This document shows, piece by piece, positions 1 to 13,300 of a stretch of DNA of 64,000 nucleotides. The position numbers and the translations under genes were made by a program. Positions within the stretch are counted from its first letter, which is position 1. Each line of letters opens with the position of its first letter. The stretch comes from Trichoplax adhaerens (Eukaryota; Placozoa; Uniplacotomia; Trichoplacea; Trichoplacidae). Location of the stretch: the NCBI RefSeq assembly GCF_000150275.1, contig NW_002060943.1:7122299-7186298 (forward strand), read 5' to 3'. Under the pieces are notes generated by a model. The model saw only the letters and a program-made list of their open reading frames with translations, was not told the origin of the DNA and ran no database searches.

Positions 1-3000
1 AAAATGTATTCAAGTTGTCAATAACTTGGCGTAAATGTTTCTGAAATGGAAGTGATACAGTGAAATATTTCATTAGTATTAGTTACATCCAATATCATAC
101 CTAGAACACTTTGATCTAATTTATTAGAAGTAATACTGGGCGGATATCTGCTATCGAATGTTTATATATCATTCATTTTAAACCATAATTCAGTATTTAC
201 AACAGTAACTACAAACTGTAGCGAAATTTCCAAATTATCTGATATCGTTAAGTTCCTATTTAATAAGCGTTATCTGCTACAGGTATCGATATATTAGACG
301 CTAAGACATTGTAAGGGAAATACGAATATATTCGTTTTTATACGGTACATATTACGATTTATTCTGCAGATACACATTTTATAATTTGATCTATTGAAAA
401 TATCCAAGAAATCTGCCTTGAGCAAAAGCTACTTATTTGCCATATAGTTAGATCTGTATGAATTTTAAGCTAGACATTTTTAATTTAGTCTATACCACAA
501 GTGAAACCGAGTAGAGTCTTTCTATATGCTCATTTGCTAATATTTTACAAGTTTTAACAGATTCAATATTCTGGACCGGATATGAAGTAAATTTCTAATC
601 AGAAGTTGTATCAAGACTTAATCTCATTCCTTCGGTTTACGTTAACTACATCTTACTATGGCTGTTCGTTTCCAAGATTGAATATTGGACTCCGCTAGGA
701 TATTACTGGTGGTTTGAAAGAAATTCTAGAAAGAATAATTATAGTTGCATATATTAAATATAGAATTTAATATTATAGAATGATTGTATGTTCGATTACT
801 TTGGATTACTGACTTAAAATGAGCTAGATAGAATTTAATGATTGTAATCACTTATAACTGCTATTGAGCAGAGTTTTCAAAGTTCTATAATGATAAAATT
901 TCCGATATTTTTAATAATTGCTACAAAATGAACTAAAATAGGATTTTGACAGCTGAATATTATAATATTACATCTTCAATTAATGGTAGCTGAGCAGATG
1001 GTGTCCCATTCTTAATTCTTTTAATAGCAATATCCATAATAATATTACTCCGTATCAAGTTGCCAGGTTTGACGTTAGTTATACTCCCATTGTTCATTTG
1101 AGCTGTAATAATATTCAGTTGCCCTAATAAATTCATCGTTGTGGAAACGCCTGGCGGAGAGTTAGCTGACTATAAAAAGAAAGTTTTACCATGATAAAGG
1201 CATTAATTCGAAAGATAAATGATCATCTATTGAGATTCAAGAGCAAATATTATTAAATGAAGATAATTACCGCAAATACAGTATATAATACACCTTTCAA
1301 ATATCAAATTTGTACAAGTTAAGCTTAATGATGTAGTAATAATTGATTTAAATCATAGTTTACAATCAAATAAAAAGAATTATACATACATGTATTAACT
1401 TTAACAAATATAAGTAGCACAGAGTTTGAATCAAATTTTCAAATGCCATTTCTTAGTAACTTGGAATATGGTGAATAATAGACAATATATTGAAAAATAA
1501 TTTTAACGTTCTACATCTTTTGCATGGCTTCGTAAGTTAACTTGCCTGAAATTGCAACTTCCAAAATTCTGGAGACGCACAATTATCGATGTTAGCCTCT
1601 TGCCATATTCCGCTACTACTACAATAGCGGGTAGCTATCCCTAATGAAGAACAAAGCTGAAAATTTCGGTATGAATGATTATGAATTAAACTAATTTAAG
1701 CTGCCGATATAAAGGGAGGCATATCTCTATTCAAATTTGTATAGTAGCCGTTCCAATTGTAGAAACAGTCTGTAATAAATATCTCAGTTGCAAAGATTAC
1801 TTCAGGATAGAGTATCTCATCATTTTATCTCGCGGAGACGCATAGTAGATAGAAAAATAATTTCACATTGGTATCTTTTGTTTATAATTCACGACGAAAT
1901 GATGGATAAATACAAATTATAGCTATGAAATGTAGACTAAAAGACTGAAGATATTACAGGCTATTAGTCTAAAGTTTAAATTTATTAATTAACTTTAAGT
2001 TATATACAGTAGCATGTGAAACATTTAGGTTTATGAGAGAATTGATTAATCATATCAGTCTAAACCGTAAAGAACATGTAATTAAGCCACATAAAGGTAA
2101 CCTATGATATATACCGTAGTATATAGGTGTTTTAAAATGTCAAAGCTATATAGAAAAAGGTTGGGTTAAAATCGTAGGGTAAAGAATTAATTTATCAAGA
2201 TTACCTGTCAATCCAACAGCGCAATCTTTAGTATCCGTATATTCTGCTGGAGTAATACTCCATTGGATTCCATCAGATATATCTCCAGGACAAAACGTTA
2301 CGTTAGATTCTAGCCATAGAAAGATTAAGCTTATCAATAAAATGGATAGTCATTCTTTATTTACTAATACTATGTCGACTATGCCCTATAGATTCAGTAC
2401 CAATTTACATCGCAATCTCGCTCTTATAAATGATCTACGTTTTACATTATATTTGCATGAGTATTAATTTGCTATATCTATTTTATTCTAAGATTTAAGG
2501 AATTATAAAAACCAGCTAAAAAACAAGGGAATAATATTACTGCTAACCTCGGATTGTAATAAAGCTATCAGCATTACTGTCACCAGCAGAATTAGTGCCC
2601 GTACATTTAATATTAATTTTGACGACACCATTAACACTGTTAGTCCCTAATTCCAACCGCTCTATATCCTTTATAATCAGATTCGACTCTAATCCTTGCA
2701 AGTCTGTGTTAATGTTAATATTATCGTCTAGAAGATGAAAGGTTAGAACATTCTGCAATTTTAATATTCTAGACCTTGCTTTGTACAGCGCACATATAAA
2801 TTACCAATGTAGAATCAATGATTAGCTTCTAAGTTTGTTTCGTTGTATAATTGAGTAATATAATTCAAAATTTATTTCTTGCGCTAAAGCATTAAAACTA
2901 TATCAATTCTAACGGAATCTAAGTGAAATTTGAACTATTCTAGCTTCATTTGTAGATTATCGGTACGATTAGTGTTTTACATTTTTCTATCACTTACCAT

Positions 3001-6000
3001 CAAGTAGCTCCTGAGAAGTACCAGTAAACCAAGCTATGGAAATTGGTAAAGGTATGTAATTGTTGAAATTGTATATGTCCATAGAATATAACGGTTTACA
3101 TGTCATTGTAACTGATTTTTGACCACGTTCGATATTGATTGGTAATACTTGCAGTGATGGTATTAAAATAGGGATAACTTTCAATTCGACTACGCTGTCA
3201 AAGGATGAAGGCAGATGAGGACTTTTAAAATTTACTTCACATCTCATTACAGCATTCTGATCTATATTAATATTGCTAATATAAAATTCAGCTTGATTAT
3301 GATTATTAGCCATTGAACAATTGCAATTAGTGCACGTATTATTGCATCCTTGAAAATTAATATTTTCATTGCGTAATATCCAATTGAAATTGACACCCGT
3401 CGTTTGCTCAGAAATGATGACTTGATTATAATGGATAAAGCATGTAGCTTTAACGGTGGACTTTTGTAAAATATCACAAGATGTTGTACTACAATTAATG
3501 CCTTCTGTATTCTCATCGAAGCTGATAGAAACGCTTGGCTCTAATAATATCCATATCATTGTCAACCATAAAAATAAAAAATATTATCTGATTAATACGG
3601 TAAAATATTTTCGCAGACTATTGGAATGATATATTGCAGTCTAACATTAAAATACTACGTTTAACTGTCATCATACCGTGGATAGTGATATTTGTATATC
3701 GCAATTGGCATTTGATTCCTTGGCATACTTTACAGAAATAAATTCCAGATTTATCGGCTGTAATATTATTTAGCTCATAAATACTTTGTTGATAATTTAT
3801 TACTTCATTAATGTTATTTTTCTCGATACTCCAGGTATAAACGACTTGATTAGGATTCGCCTGAGCTTGACAGTTGATTCTATAACTGATATTATGACCT
3901 TGATATAGGACTACTTGATTGAGGAAATTGTCATTCATAAATTTTGGACCATCTATTTTAAAAAAAGATGGCAAAGATAATTTAGTATTTAATGAGAAGA
4001 TCATTTATCTGATCAACTCCATATGATTTTATGTTAATGGCTCAACCAATATATTTTTGAACAAATTCCGCATAACAAGGTAAAGCACTATCATATCAAG
4101 TTATTTATAGAAAATAATACAAATTTCAAGGTTATTAATGATAAAAAGTAGTTACCTGAATCAACTGGATAACTACTTTTTCCTATATACCGTAGCATGC
4201 TAGTTATCGATTCTTTACTATGCTTATCACCTGTCAAAGCTACACAATCGACTTACACATTGTTTCCAGAGTAAAATTTTGACTTATTTCACCCATGTGA
4301 TTTTTAGCGATACACGTATATTGCTTATTCCGATTTTCATAGGTTAATAAACCAATCCATACCACCTGATCAGTCTGATTACTAAGAACTCTGCCTTCGT
4401 TGTCATAAATAACAACATTGGGTGATGGATATCCATGTGCACAGCAACTGATATTAAATAATGTATTTTCTTCGCCTTTTAGTCGCGATTTACAATTTGT
4501 ATTAATTCTTGGAGCTACATCTATCGTTTTTCATAAATAACAAACATTAAAACCTAATTTTTATTCTGACGCTATACATCGAATCAAACTGTGTTGCAGT
4601 CATTGCTAGTAATTTTACCGCATTTGATCTTTTCTTTAGTCAAATCCCTTAATTTTAAATGCGAATATTGCGAGGGCACAGCACAAACTGCATTATCAGC
4701 TAAACTAAGTCGATTTGCATCACCATTTGTCCAATTTAGTGAGCATGAACAATTAACAGGATTTCCTTGCAGTAATCTAAAAGTACAATTTATTAGAAGA
4801 TGGCTATGCGTAGAAATTGATACTTGCATAAGTTTTAAAATATAAATGGAATTAAAATCATGATGGTTGATTAGGCTGTATACTGAAAAAAAATTCATCG
4901 ATAATTAAATATAACTAATAAGCTAAGTGAAATAGAAATAATGTAAACGCTACTTACAGTTGCTTTAAAGATGGTAATTTAAATACATTTCTTGGAAAAC
5001 CTTTTAATTTGTTAAAGGATAAATCTCTACGTAATCAAATCATCAAAGAATAATGTCGTCTTACAATTTAGTTGATTTTATACAGATTAATTAAAAAGTT
5101 CGGTGTTATCATAATTAGTATTTAAGATTTATAAGATATCGGCTTACAAATATTCTAAACGCTTAAATTTAGAAAATTGATCTTCCTTTAAATTATCGAT
5201 GGAATTAAATTGAAGATACCTGTAAAACAAAGAATTAAGTCTAAGTAGGTGCCAACTTAATAGAGTATATCATCAACCTATACAAATACTTCAATTTTCA
5301 TCAAGTATCGTAGTGGAAAACTAGCTAATACTTAAATTTATAATTAGATATGAAGATATTAGGAAGATTGGTGGTATATCATGACCACAGGGTGTTATTC
5401 AGCTAATACATTTGGTGCAAAACCATAGTAAAATTGCATTCTAGGAGCACTCAGTGGGGAATAATCGTGATTTCTTTTCAATAAGGAGGTTTCGGTATCT
5501 TAGTGAGCTATTTAAATTATTTTTTGGTGTAGTCGGCTATTAAGACAAGTTAAAGTGAAATATTGTCTAATTAAATTAGTTATCATCAGCTGATATTAAC
5601 TGCTATCAAAATGGAGAAAATTGCAAAAATTAGCTATTTGCTGTCATTTTATTTAATAACTATTTTCATAGGGCAAAAGCTTGATCATCTATCATTACCG
5701 AGTCGTAATATCGATTATGAATTAGGATGAAAAGCACAGAACTTATTTATATTTAAGGAATAATAACTTTAAAATTAATTTATTGTTAAGTGATAGAGTA
5801 CAAAACCCGTTTTTGGTTCTAACATAACAAGACGAAAAGCTATCTTCATGCAATATAATTACATGCAGTGTAAAAGTAATAAAAATTTAACGCATATTTA
5901 CTTCAATTTATGAACGCGTCAATACATAACACCTGTCCATCCATAAAAATTATTACTTACAGTTGTTCAGTCTCTTGACTTAAATAATCAGGCACAGATC

Positions 6001-6157
6001 GAAGTGCTAAATTCTGACAAAATGCTTTAACTCCAATAACTGAACAATTATATTCGTTTGCTAAGGCACTATTTCCAGCTTGAATTATAGATAGGATTAC
6101 AATTACGACGTAAATGCAGATGGAATAAAACATAGAGAGACAGCTTAGACTCTCCAT
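1..6157 (-). CDS. Adhesion-GPCR-like receptor (LRR-Ig-HRM-GAIN), 5' part; gene continues past the left edge
   Basis: Probable cell-surface adhesion GPCR of the ADGRA-like layout. The start codon at 6155-6157 opens a signal peptide or anchor (hydrophobic MFYSICIYVVIVILSII) followed by an LRR N-terminal cap. Further exons, in transcript order, encode LRRs near 5222-5155 and 5022-4958 (LSFNKLKGFPRNVF), an LRR C-terminal cap near 4790-4584 (NPVNCSCSLNW), Ig-like domains near 4525-4260 and 3960-3680, an exon with two Ig-like units at about 3560-2999, a further Ig-like exon at about 2757-2545, and a two-exon HRM domain: 2330-2204 (CPGDISDGIQW) and 1690-1570 (GIATRYCSSSGIWQ). GAIN subdomain A follows near 1170-960 and 44-1 (KHLRQVIDNLNTF, matching an exon of the neighbouring paralogue). 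The GPS and seven-helix region should lie left of the window. The domain series and exon order match the gene at 10356-20743, so this is a tandem copy. Exon edges are hand-placed, and an intact 3' end cannot be verified. Confidence 0.78.
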
Positions 6158-8039
6158 ATTCGCTGAAACTAAAGCAGTTAAGGGTAAAGGATTGTCAATT
6201 TATAAAAAAACGGTATACTGTGACTAAGATGATTAAAAATAGCTGACAAGTCAATACAGTTGCATCAATACCGTATGGTTCAAGAAGTGGGCGATGATGA
6301 TTTGTCGACTATTCTATGCATGCAAGCTACAGTTGATTTTGGTGTGGCAAATACACGAAACATATGGACTACGATTGAACTGATTGCACACCTTATTCTA
6401 ACTATCTGTAAAGCATAAAACTAGTGATATCATCATTACTTTGTTTTTATTTTTTAATCTTATTTTATCAAATAATAGAAGAATCAGATTTAAGCTTATT
6501 ATCATTTTAATTGGTAATTGTATTAAAAATATACAACGAGTCATAATCAACCATCTAATATTTAGTTTATTGGTTATCTTTATCTAATTCTCCTTTAAAT
6601 GATAGAATGACCAGTATCATCATTCACTTAATTCTGTTGGTCGATTGATCATCATTTGAGGCAATAATATAGTTCAATACTATGCACATATTACGAATAT
6701 CTGTATTAAGGCTGATATCTAGCTAATTACAGACATCATTCTATCCTTTTTCAAGTGATATAATCAGCGACACGTATATTAGACAGCTTATTACATTATC
6801 TTAATTAAGCCTTATTTGATCAGATTAATGCTCGAATTGGATAGAAAATAATATGCAATAATTATAGTTCAATTAAAAGTGTATAACAAGACAGAGAGCT
6901 TAACCACTTCTAGAGTTTACTATTAATAAATGTAATTCCTCAAAAAATAATGTGAAATGATTCTGAAAATCGTATTCCTATGAATGTACTTTGATATAAA
7001 TTATTATTGTGTGGTCATAATTTATGAAATAGATGGTGTGATAACTGTCGTACAGCACTGTACGCTATCCATAGTATCAGATATATTAATTAAAAATATA
7101 TTGATATTTGATCCGATATCAATCATAAATGCTGAGCACTAGAATTAATATTCGTTATCGCAAATTGATAACCAATAACACGTGTTGACAATCGGTAATG
7201 ATCATATTAAAATATTCTAATATTTAATTTTTCATCTTCACTGCAGTATACATTACCGTCAATGTCATCAAGAGCATGTATCTCATAGGGCATACGATTT
7301 TCCGTGAAGAAACTTTAGCATGCAAAAGCGACAATATCTGAGCTAACCACCGAGCATCCTTTTCTGGAAAGCCATAATGAATCTATAGTTACCGCATAGC
7401 TGTGCAAAGAAGCGATTTCGACCACTCGATCCCATGATCATATCTTGGAATTGAACCAACATAAGATGAACTATGGCTGTCATATTGGTTAATTGGTCAT
7501 GTTTCCACATGCATTCCTAACCATGAACTGTATACCGATCATATTCATTAAATTCATTTGGAGTCATTTTACAAGCCATTATAGCAAAGGCTTTTAGTAT
7601 TCAATTTCTTCAATTGACGTACATATACGAAATAGGATTAGGAAATCATTAATACAGAATATGCTACTTGTACAGTATTCATTCTTAAATCGACTACCTG
7701 TATTTAACCTCAATTACCTGCAGTAGCTATTTCCCGATGCTAGAAATGGCAATTTCTCTAGTAATTAGAGACTTTCGGATGGAAAATAATAATATTGCAG
7801 ACTCTTATCTAAGGGCGGACCTTACGTCATTGCAGAGTTGAGGAACAACGTAAATAGGAACAGTATAATGCTAAAAGCAATATTTACTGTTGTGGCCTGT
7901 AATGTAGAATTTGGGCTGTAAAATATAGTATATTAAAATATAAAAGTATAGTCTTGTCTGGTACAGTATGCTATTTGCAGCCTAAGGGACTGTAGCAGAA
8001 GGGGTGGAAGGGGGAGGAGTCCCTATCTCAAATAGTCTA
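6158..8039. other. Intergenic stretch without a supported gene
   Basis: AT-rich spacer upstream of the left-hand receptor gene. I see no exon chain with splice-phase agreement. Around 7230-7560 the minus strand has short coding-like runs interrupted by stops (for example IHYGFPEKDARWLAQILSLL), which may be a decayed gene fragment of unknown origin. Confidence 0.5.
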
Positions 8040-8257
8040 AATTAAACCATCTCCTTCTAAAATAAGACTTAGCCTTTCTTACAGGCTACTAGAAAGAAAA
8101 CATTGGATTTTCTTTTCTATAGTAGTTTATGGCTTCTTCCCATCACTAAATTAACCCATCTCCTATCCAAAATGAAACTTAGCCTGTCTTACAGGCTGCT
8201 AGAAAGAAAACCTTGGATTCTCTTACTATAGTAGCCAATGGCTTCTTCCCATCTAAT
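8040..8257. repeat. Diverged direct tandem duplication, two copies of about 109 bp
   Basis: Two adjacent copies (about 8040-8148 and 8149-8257) share the blocks CTTAGCCT-TCTTACAGGCT, CTAGAAAGAAAA, TTGGATT and ATGGCTTCTTCCCATC in the same order and spacing. They differ by scattered substitutions and small indels. Nothing here looks like transposase coding or terminal inverted repeats. Confidence 0.8.
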
Positions 8258-8689
8258 GAAGAAGAAAACTTGCTCTACATTTAGATTTGAGAGAGTTAAG
8301 CCTTGGACCAATAGCCGCTTTGCAAAAGGAAAAGCTACGAAAACTAATGAAACTCATTCTCTAGGTGAGCTGAAATTTAGAATTAAGTCATGGCCAAGCC
8401 ATGATTCGTCAACTTTGTCTAATTTGTGAACTCGACAAATAGCAACTCCCTGGTAAGGACTATTTAGAAGAGTGAGAGACTGTCAACTGTTTATTTAAAA
8501 TTTTTGCCGATCATTTGACTGTAGCGGATGACTAATAGACTATAACCATACACTATACTGTGAACAGTACAGTATACAGTTTTAGACGTATTGTAGAGAT
8601 AAATTGACAAGCAAAAAGGTCGGCCTCTACATTTTAGCTATTGAATAGTGAGTGATTGGTCATGGACCCTCTCCTTCTTTTGGATCAGA

Positions 8690-9445
8690 CATTGAGCAAG
8701 CATGCAGCTAGAAATATAGTATTGTAGTCTCGGTAAAATATTTCCCATTTAACAGACAGCAAACCTGATGAAAATGTCAAGTGGTTATTCAATAGACCTT
8801 AATAATTATTAATTAAATAGACGATAGGACAGAGTGCGAAAGTAGTTCAGGCACTGGAGCATAACCTAGAATACAGCATGGCAATCATCATGGAACAGTC
8901 TCATTTAATAGGTAGTAAATCATCTCCTGATCAAATTTCCAAGCGATCATTCCATTAGGATAAGGATGTTAGATCGTAAATACGGAACACTGAACGTAAC
9001 TAGTTTAGCTACTCAAGCATAATCTAGATACAGTATTGCAACCATGATGGCCTGTTTCCCATTTAAAAGGAAATAAAGCACTTAAAAGATAAAATTGCTA
9101 AGTCGTCATTTAGCTTAAAAATCTCATAGTGCTCTATATTATAAGGTAGTGTAGCTTAGCTACTCAAAAATAGCTTACAAAATATATTATAATAATCACG
9201 GCATAGCGTTGCCTATTTAACGGGCAGCAAAAATGTCCTAACGAAATTATGGTCTAGTGATACCCTGTCAATAAATGCATTAAAAATAGTATGCCATATG
9301 GACGAGGGAAGGTGAGAGTAGCTCAGCTACTCCAGTATAGCTCAGAATATAGTGTTAAGACCATGATATAGCCCTATCTATTTAACAGGTAGCAAAGCAT
9401 CTCATAAGGAAATAGGTAGGTAGTCATTTAATTAAAAGGTTAAGG
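8690..9445. repeat. Degenerate tandem array, about five units of 153-165 bp
   Basis: An anchor of the form CATTTAAnrGGnAGnAAA recurs near 8745, 8902, 9060, 9213 and 9378, giving periods of about 157, 158, 153 and 165 bp. Each anchor is preceded by a variant of TAGCTACTCAAGCATAACTAG and ATACAGTATTGCAACCATGATGG and followed by a CATCTC/TCATTTA stretch. Units are strongly diverged from one another, so the array looks old. There is no conserved open frame across units. Confidence 0.75.
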
Positions 9446-9594
9446 ATTTTTCATTTCGGACTCTGAGATTTAGCTCAAATCTCATCGATTCTATAATAAC
9501 TTTCCTAATTAACAAGAATCAATAAATCTTACCACAACATAATAAAATTATGAAATAGTGGTTCAATTAAATAAAAATCTAAAGGATATTTTCA

Positions 9595-10110
9595 TTGAAA
9601 AGTCTCTGGAAAGGCAATTATACCTCAGGTTTAATTAGCTTAATAATATAATTAATTTAAGTAATTCCCTATTTCATTTAAAAGTCAATGTTATTTCATG
9701 ATAGATTCTGAGAAGATAGTTGTACCTCAGACTTGAATAATGTATTAAATAAAACAATAAAAGTTATTTCATGATAGATTCTACACCTAAGACTAGATAA
9801 TTTTCCTCTACCTTCATGGGTTTGATTACTTGAATAAATTAATTATTATATTAATGCATCAAAAGTCATTTCACGATAGAATCTAAGAATTAATCACTTT
9901 AATAAAATAATTTACATTTCCTATACCACTAAAACATCAAAACTTGCTTTCGTAATAGATTACAAGGAAATAATTATGGCTAAGACCTGATACAATTTAA
10001 TAGCATAATTTACGTTTTCTCTTCAATGACAATATCAAATGTTATTCGGATTATAAGTTCGAAAAAATCAATCGTATCTCAGGCTTGACTATCTTAACGA
10101 CATTTTTTGC
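9595..10110. repeat. Degenerate tandem array, about six units of 78-101 bp
   Basis: A core of AAAAGTnATTTCATGATAGATTCT recurs near 9598, 9681, 9760, 9861, 9939 and 10037. It is often followed by GnTACCTCAGnCTTGAnTA. Units are imperfect and very AT-rich. This array follows directly after the 155-bp array but does not share its sequence. Confidence 0.65.
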
Positions 10111-10355
10111 AATCATCAATAGCTATTGAAGTACTTCGTGTTGATATTATGAAATTTAACACTCAATTAAAACATTCATTGCTGTTTTATTATCGCACAC
10201 TCCTAACTAGTTAAATGATAATTATCAGGCTTCTACTGAGCAATCAGTAAAGAATTTTATAATTTACGTATTATGAAATACTTTTTCAATAAAAACACTG
10301 ACAAATTGCTATCACTAAATCAACATACGGCAGTCCCTGACAAAATAAACGGAAC

Positions 10356-13300
10356 TTATAATTGACTGGCTATGCTGGTAGCTCGAGATCGCCTGTAAAT
10401 TAATTTGCAGTCTTAATAACAACACTATTGCACAAATTTCTTAGCTGTACAATATAACAGTGATCTTAAAAGGACTTACGAATTGGATGATGCTATTCCG
10501 AAACGATTCATAACTACTGTAGAAATCATCCGTCGTATCTGCAATAAAGATTTTTTTGAACAGTTACTATCTAATTGTTTGCTCTAGATGCAGGTAAAAT
10601 TATTTAATCTATATCTATCATCTGGTAACTAAAAATTATACTAAATGTTATATTCATTTAGTCAAAAATATAATTTACCTGACTATCCAAGACAATATGA
10701 AAAAGGAATATGAACAATCCCTATAAGTAATCATATTATAAGACTCGTCTTCATAACATTAGCAGATACTGATATAATCCAATTTTTATCATCAATAGAG
10801 AGTCTTAAATGAGGGCAATCATTTCCTTAAACGTAATCTATCTAACTCTATACCATACTTATCAAATTCAGGTAGATATGCACTCGTATAAATTCTAATA
10901 CATGATACGTAATAAAATTCTATCTTGTACTTAGATAATTTCAATGAACAATGTTATTAATTTAACTGTACAAGTGATCAAGTAAGATAAACGAATATTC
11001 ATAACTGTAATGATAAACTCTAGATTCTATATAGTAATAAAATTTTACTTGTAACTATAAGGAAACATAAACTAGGCTAATGAATCAGGAAACGAAATGT
11101 TTCACTTGATACCATTTATACATTAAAATAGATATTTTCACTTATAAATTAGACGTTACTCTTGCTTTAAAAATAGTTATAAGTCCCTTCGATAGCTTCA
11201 CAGTAGATTAGCTACGGCAAGTATGTGATTTAATTTCCTTAGAAAGAACGCTGTAAATGGCTATTTTACCGGATGCATTGGGTCATTTACACGGATTGCT
11301 AGCATAGAATTTAATGGAGCTAGTCATCGATATTTTCATACTTTATATCTATTTACCTGAACTGCACTACATGCTGTAAACAAGTAGGCAAAGATGATGG
11401 TACTTCCATCAATAGCTAAAGGCCCAAATAGCCATGAAATGCCAAGCAAAGGCAGGAGGACAATAATAGCACGGAGAGTAGATCTAATCCAGAGTCAAAC
11501 GTAAAAAAACTAGCTAGTGGCTCATTACTCAGTTACAGCAACAGCAAAGTAAGGCTCGTATTCATTCTAAAAATTTTGTATTTACTCATATTTCATAAAA
11601 ATACTTCATTAATTATCTGTGCTAGTAATTTTCCATGTGTTTGAATGTAATTTCAGCGATATTTCTTAGTTAATATACGTATACATTAATATTCTTTTGT
11701 ACAAGATTTATAATGATTATTCTATTACTTAGTTCGATTTTTTTCAGCTTTATTTGATTGGATATTAGGCCTGTTTAATAAAGTCTTGATAATTACTCCT
11801 AGTATAAAACAGTTCGTCTAATTCATAATAAAAAATCAAATGATTGTAATTATTAAAGTTATAGCGCAGAATGCTAAACCGTTAAGAGATTTAAATAAGC
11901 AATTACTAATAGTTCATAAACAAGTAGAAAAATTTAATATAGCTTTCATGATAACACAAAAAAAATGAAATAATTGCCACCATTCAAGCAAAGCCTTTTA
12001 AGGCACTTTTGTACGATTTATATGTAATAATTTCAAATAATAATCTTTACTTACCAATATAATTACAACTGTTGGAATAATGAATGCAAGAAGGGCATAG
12101 TTATCCGTTCTTAGCCAACAGCTTGAAGTATTTAGGATAGATAAAATGTAAAATTTTATAAAGGCGTTTAAAGTGGTATTAATGCAAGCTAAACTCTACA
12201 TAACGAGACATTGAAAATACTTGTATCTAGCTGATATAGCTTGATGCTATTGATATTCCTGCTGATATTTGGTCTATACCTTTATAGCTAGTTGTAAGAG
12301 TACTGTCTATCTATTGATTCACTTACTATTCTTCCGTAAGATAGGCTTCTCCAGCTGTTGCTGCCAGAGTAACTCCAACAATGATCATAGGTATAGCTAT
12401 AAAAGAAATTTTTATCAATTCAAAATACTTGTCTGCTACTACATAAAAATTGATACCGGGTTAAGTTACTGTATATACAAGTATTTAACCTAAACATGAA
12501 ATTACAATCCACTTTAAACTAATGTTGAGAGGAAAAACGCGAACCAACAGTAAATAAAGCATAATTCCTTCTAGTAACATGGCCATGAAACTTGTTAGGG
12601 CAAAAAAATGAAGAATAGCACCAATAAAGCTACATAGAACCTGTCACGATTACGATGGGTGAACATTAATTAGGATTTATATCGTCAGTTTAATTCTTGA
12701 CTACTGTTACAATAGTAAAAAAAATAGTAAGAACGAGTATTTAAAGTAATTCAACTGTATCGCACATCGCTATCTCCGAAATTCTGACGGCTAATTCCAA
12801 CTAGTAGAATAATATGGACGAAAAACAGATTGATACTTAGAAGGACTCTAACTAGAGAGCGTTTCTGATTTTTCAAATCCCTATTGATCAAAGAATATTG
12901 CAATATAGATAACTGGTTAATAATTGATATTCTAATCAAATTGAGTTCGCTCTTCATTAAATCTTCCCATACTTTAATTTTCGCCATTCCTTATTATTTT
13001 AGCACTAGGTGATATTAATTGTGAATTAATTTTTCAATTTGACCTGTATAAGATTGCATAAACTAGCAATGTTATGGCCAATCCTATCGTCGATGCGATA
13101 CTACCAATTTCGGAGATTGAATCTAGTATGAATTGCTGTCTTTCTGTAAGCTAAGATTATTAAAAACATGGAATCAATATTTTCTATAAGATTTGTTAGA
13201 ATACGACGTAATATTGGCTTAAGTTGCGTTGCAAATGGATAACTATACTAAATGTACATTCTTCAGTATACTGTATAGCTTGCAAATACGAGCTCAGCCT

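Noticed and set aside
9310-9350. A-box-like TAGCTCAG words suggesting a tRNA-derived SINE
   Set aside because: They belong to the degenerate tandem unit, and no matching B-box or poly-A/T tail is present.
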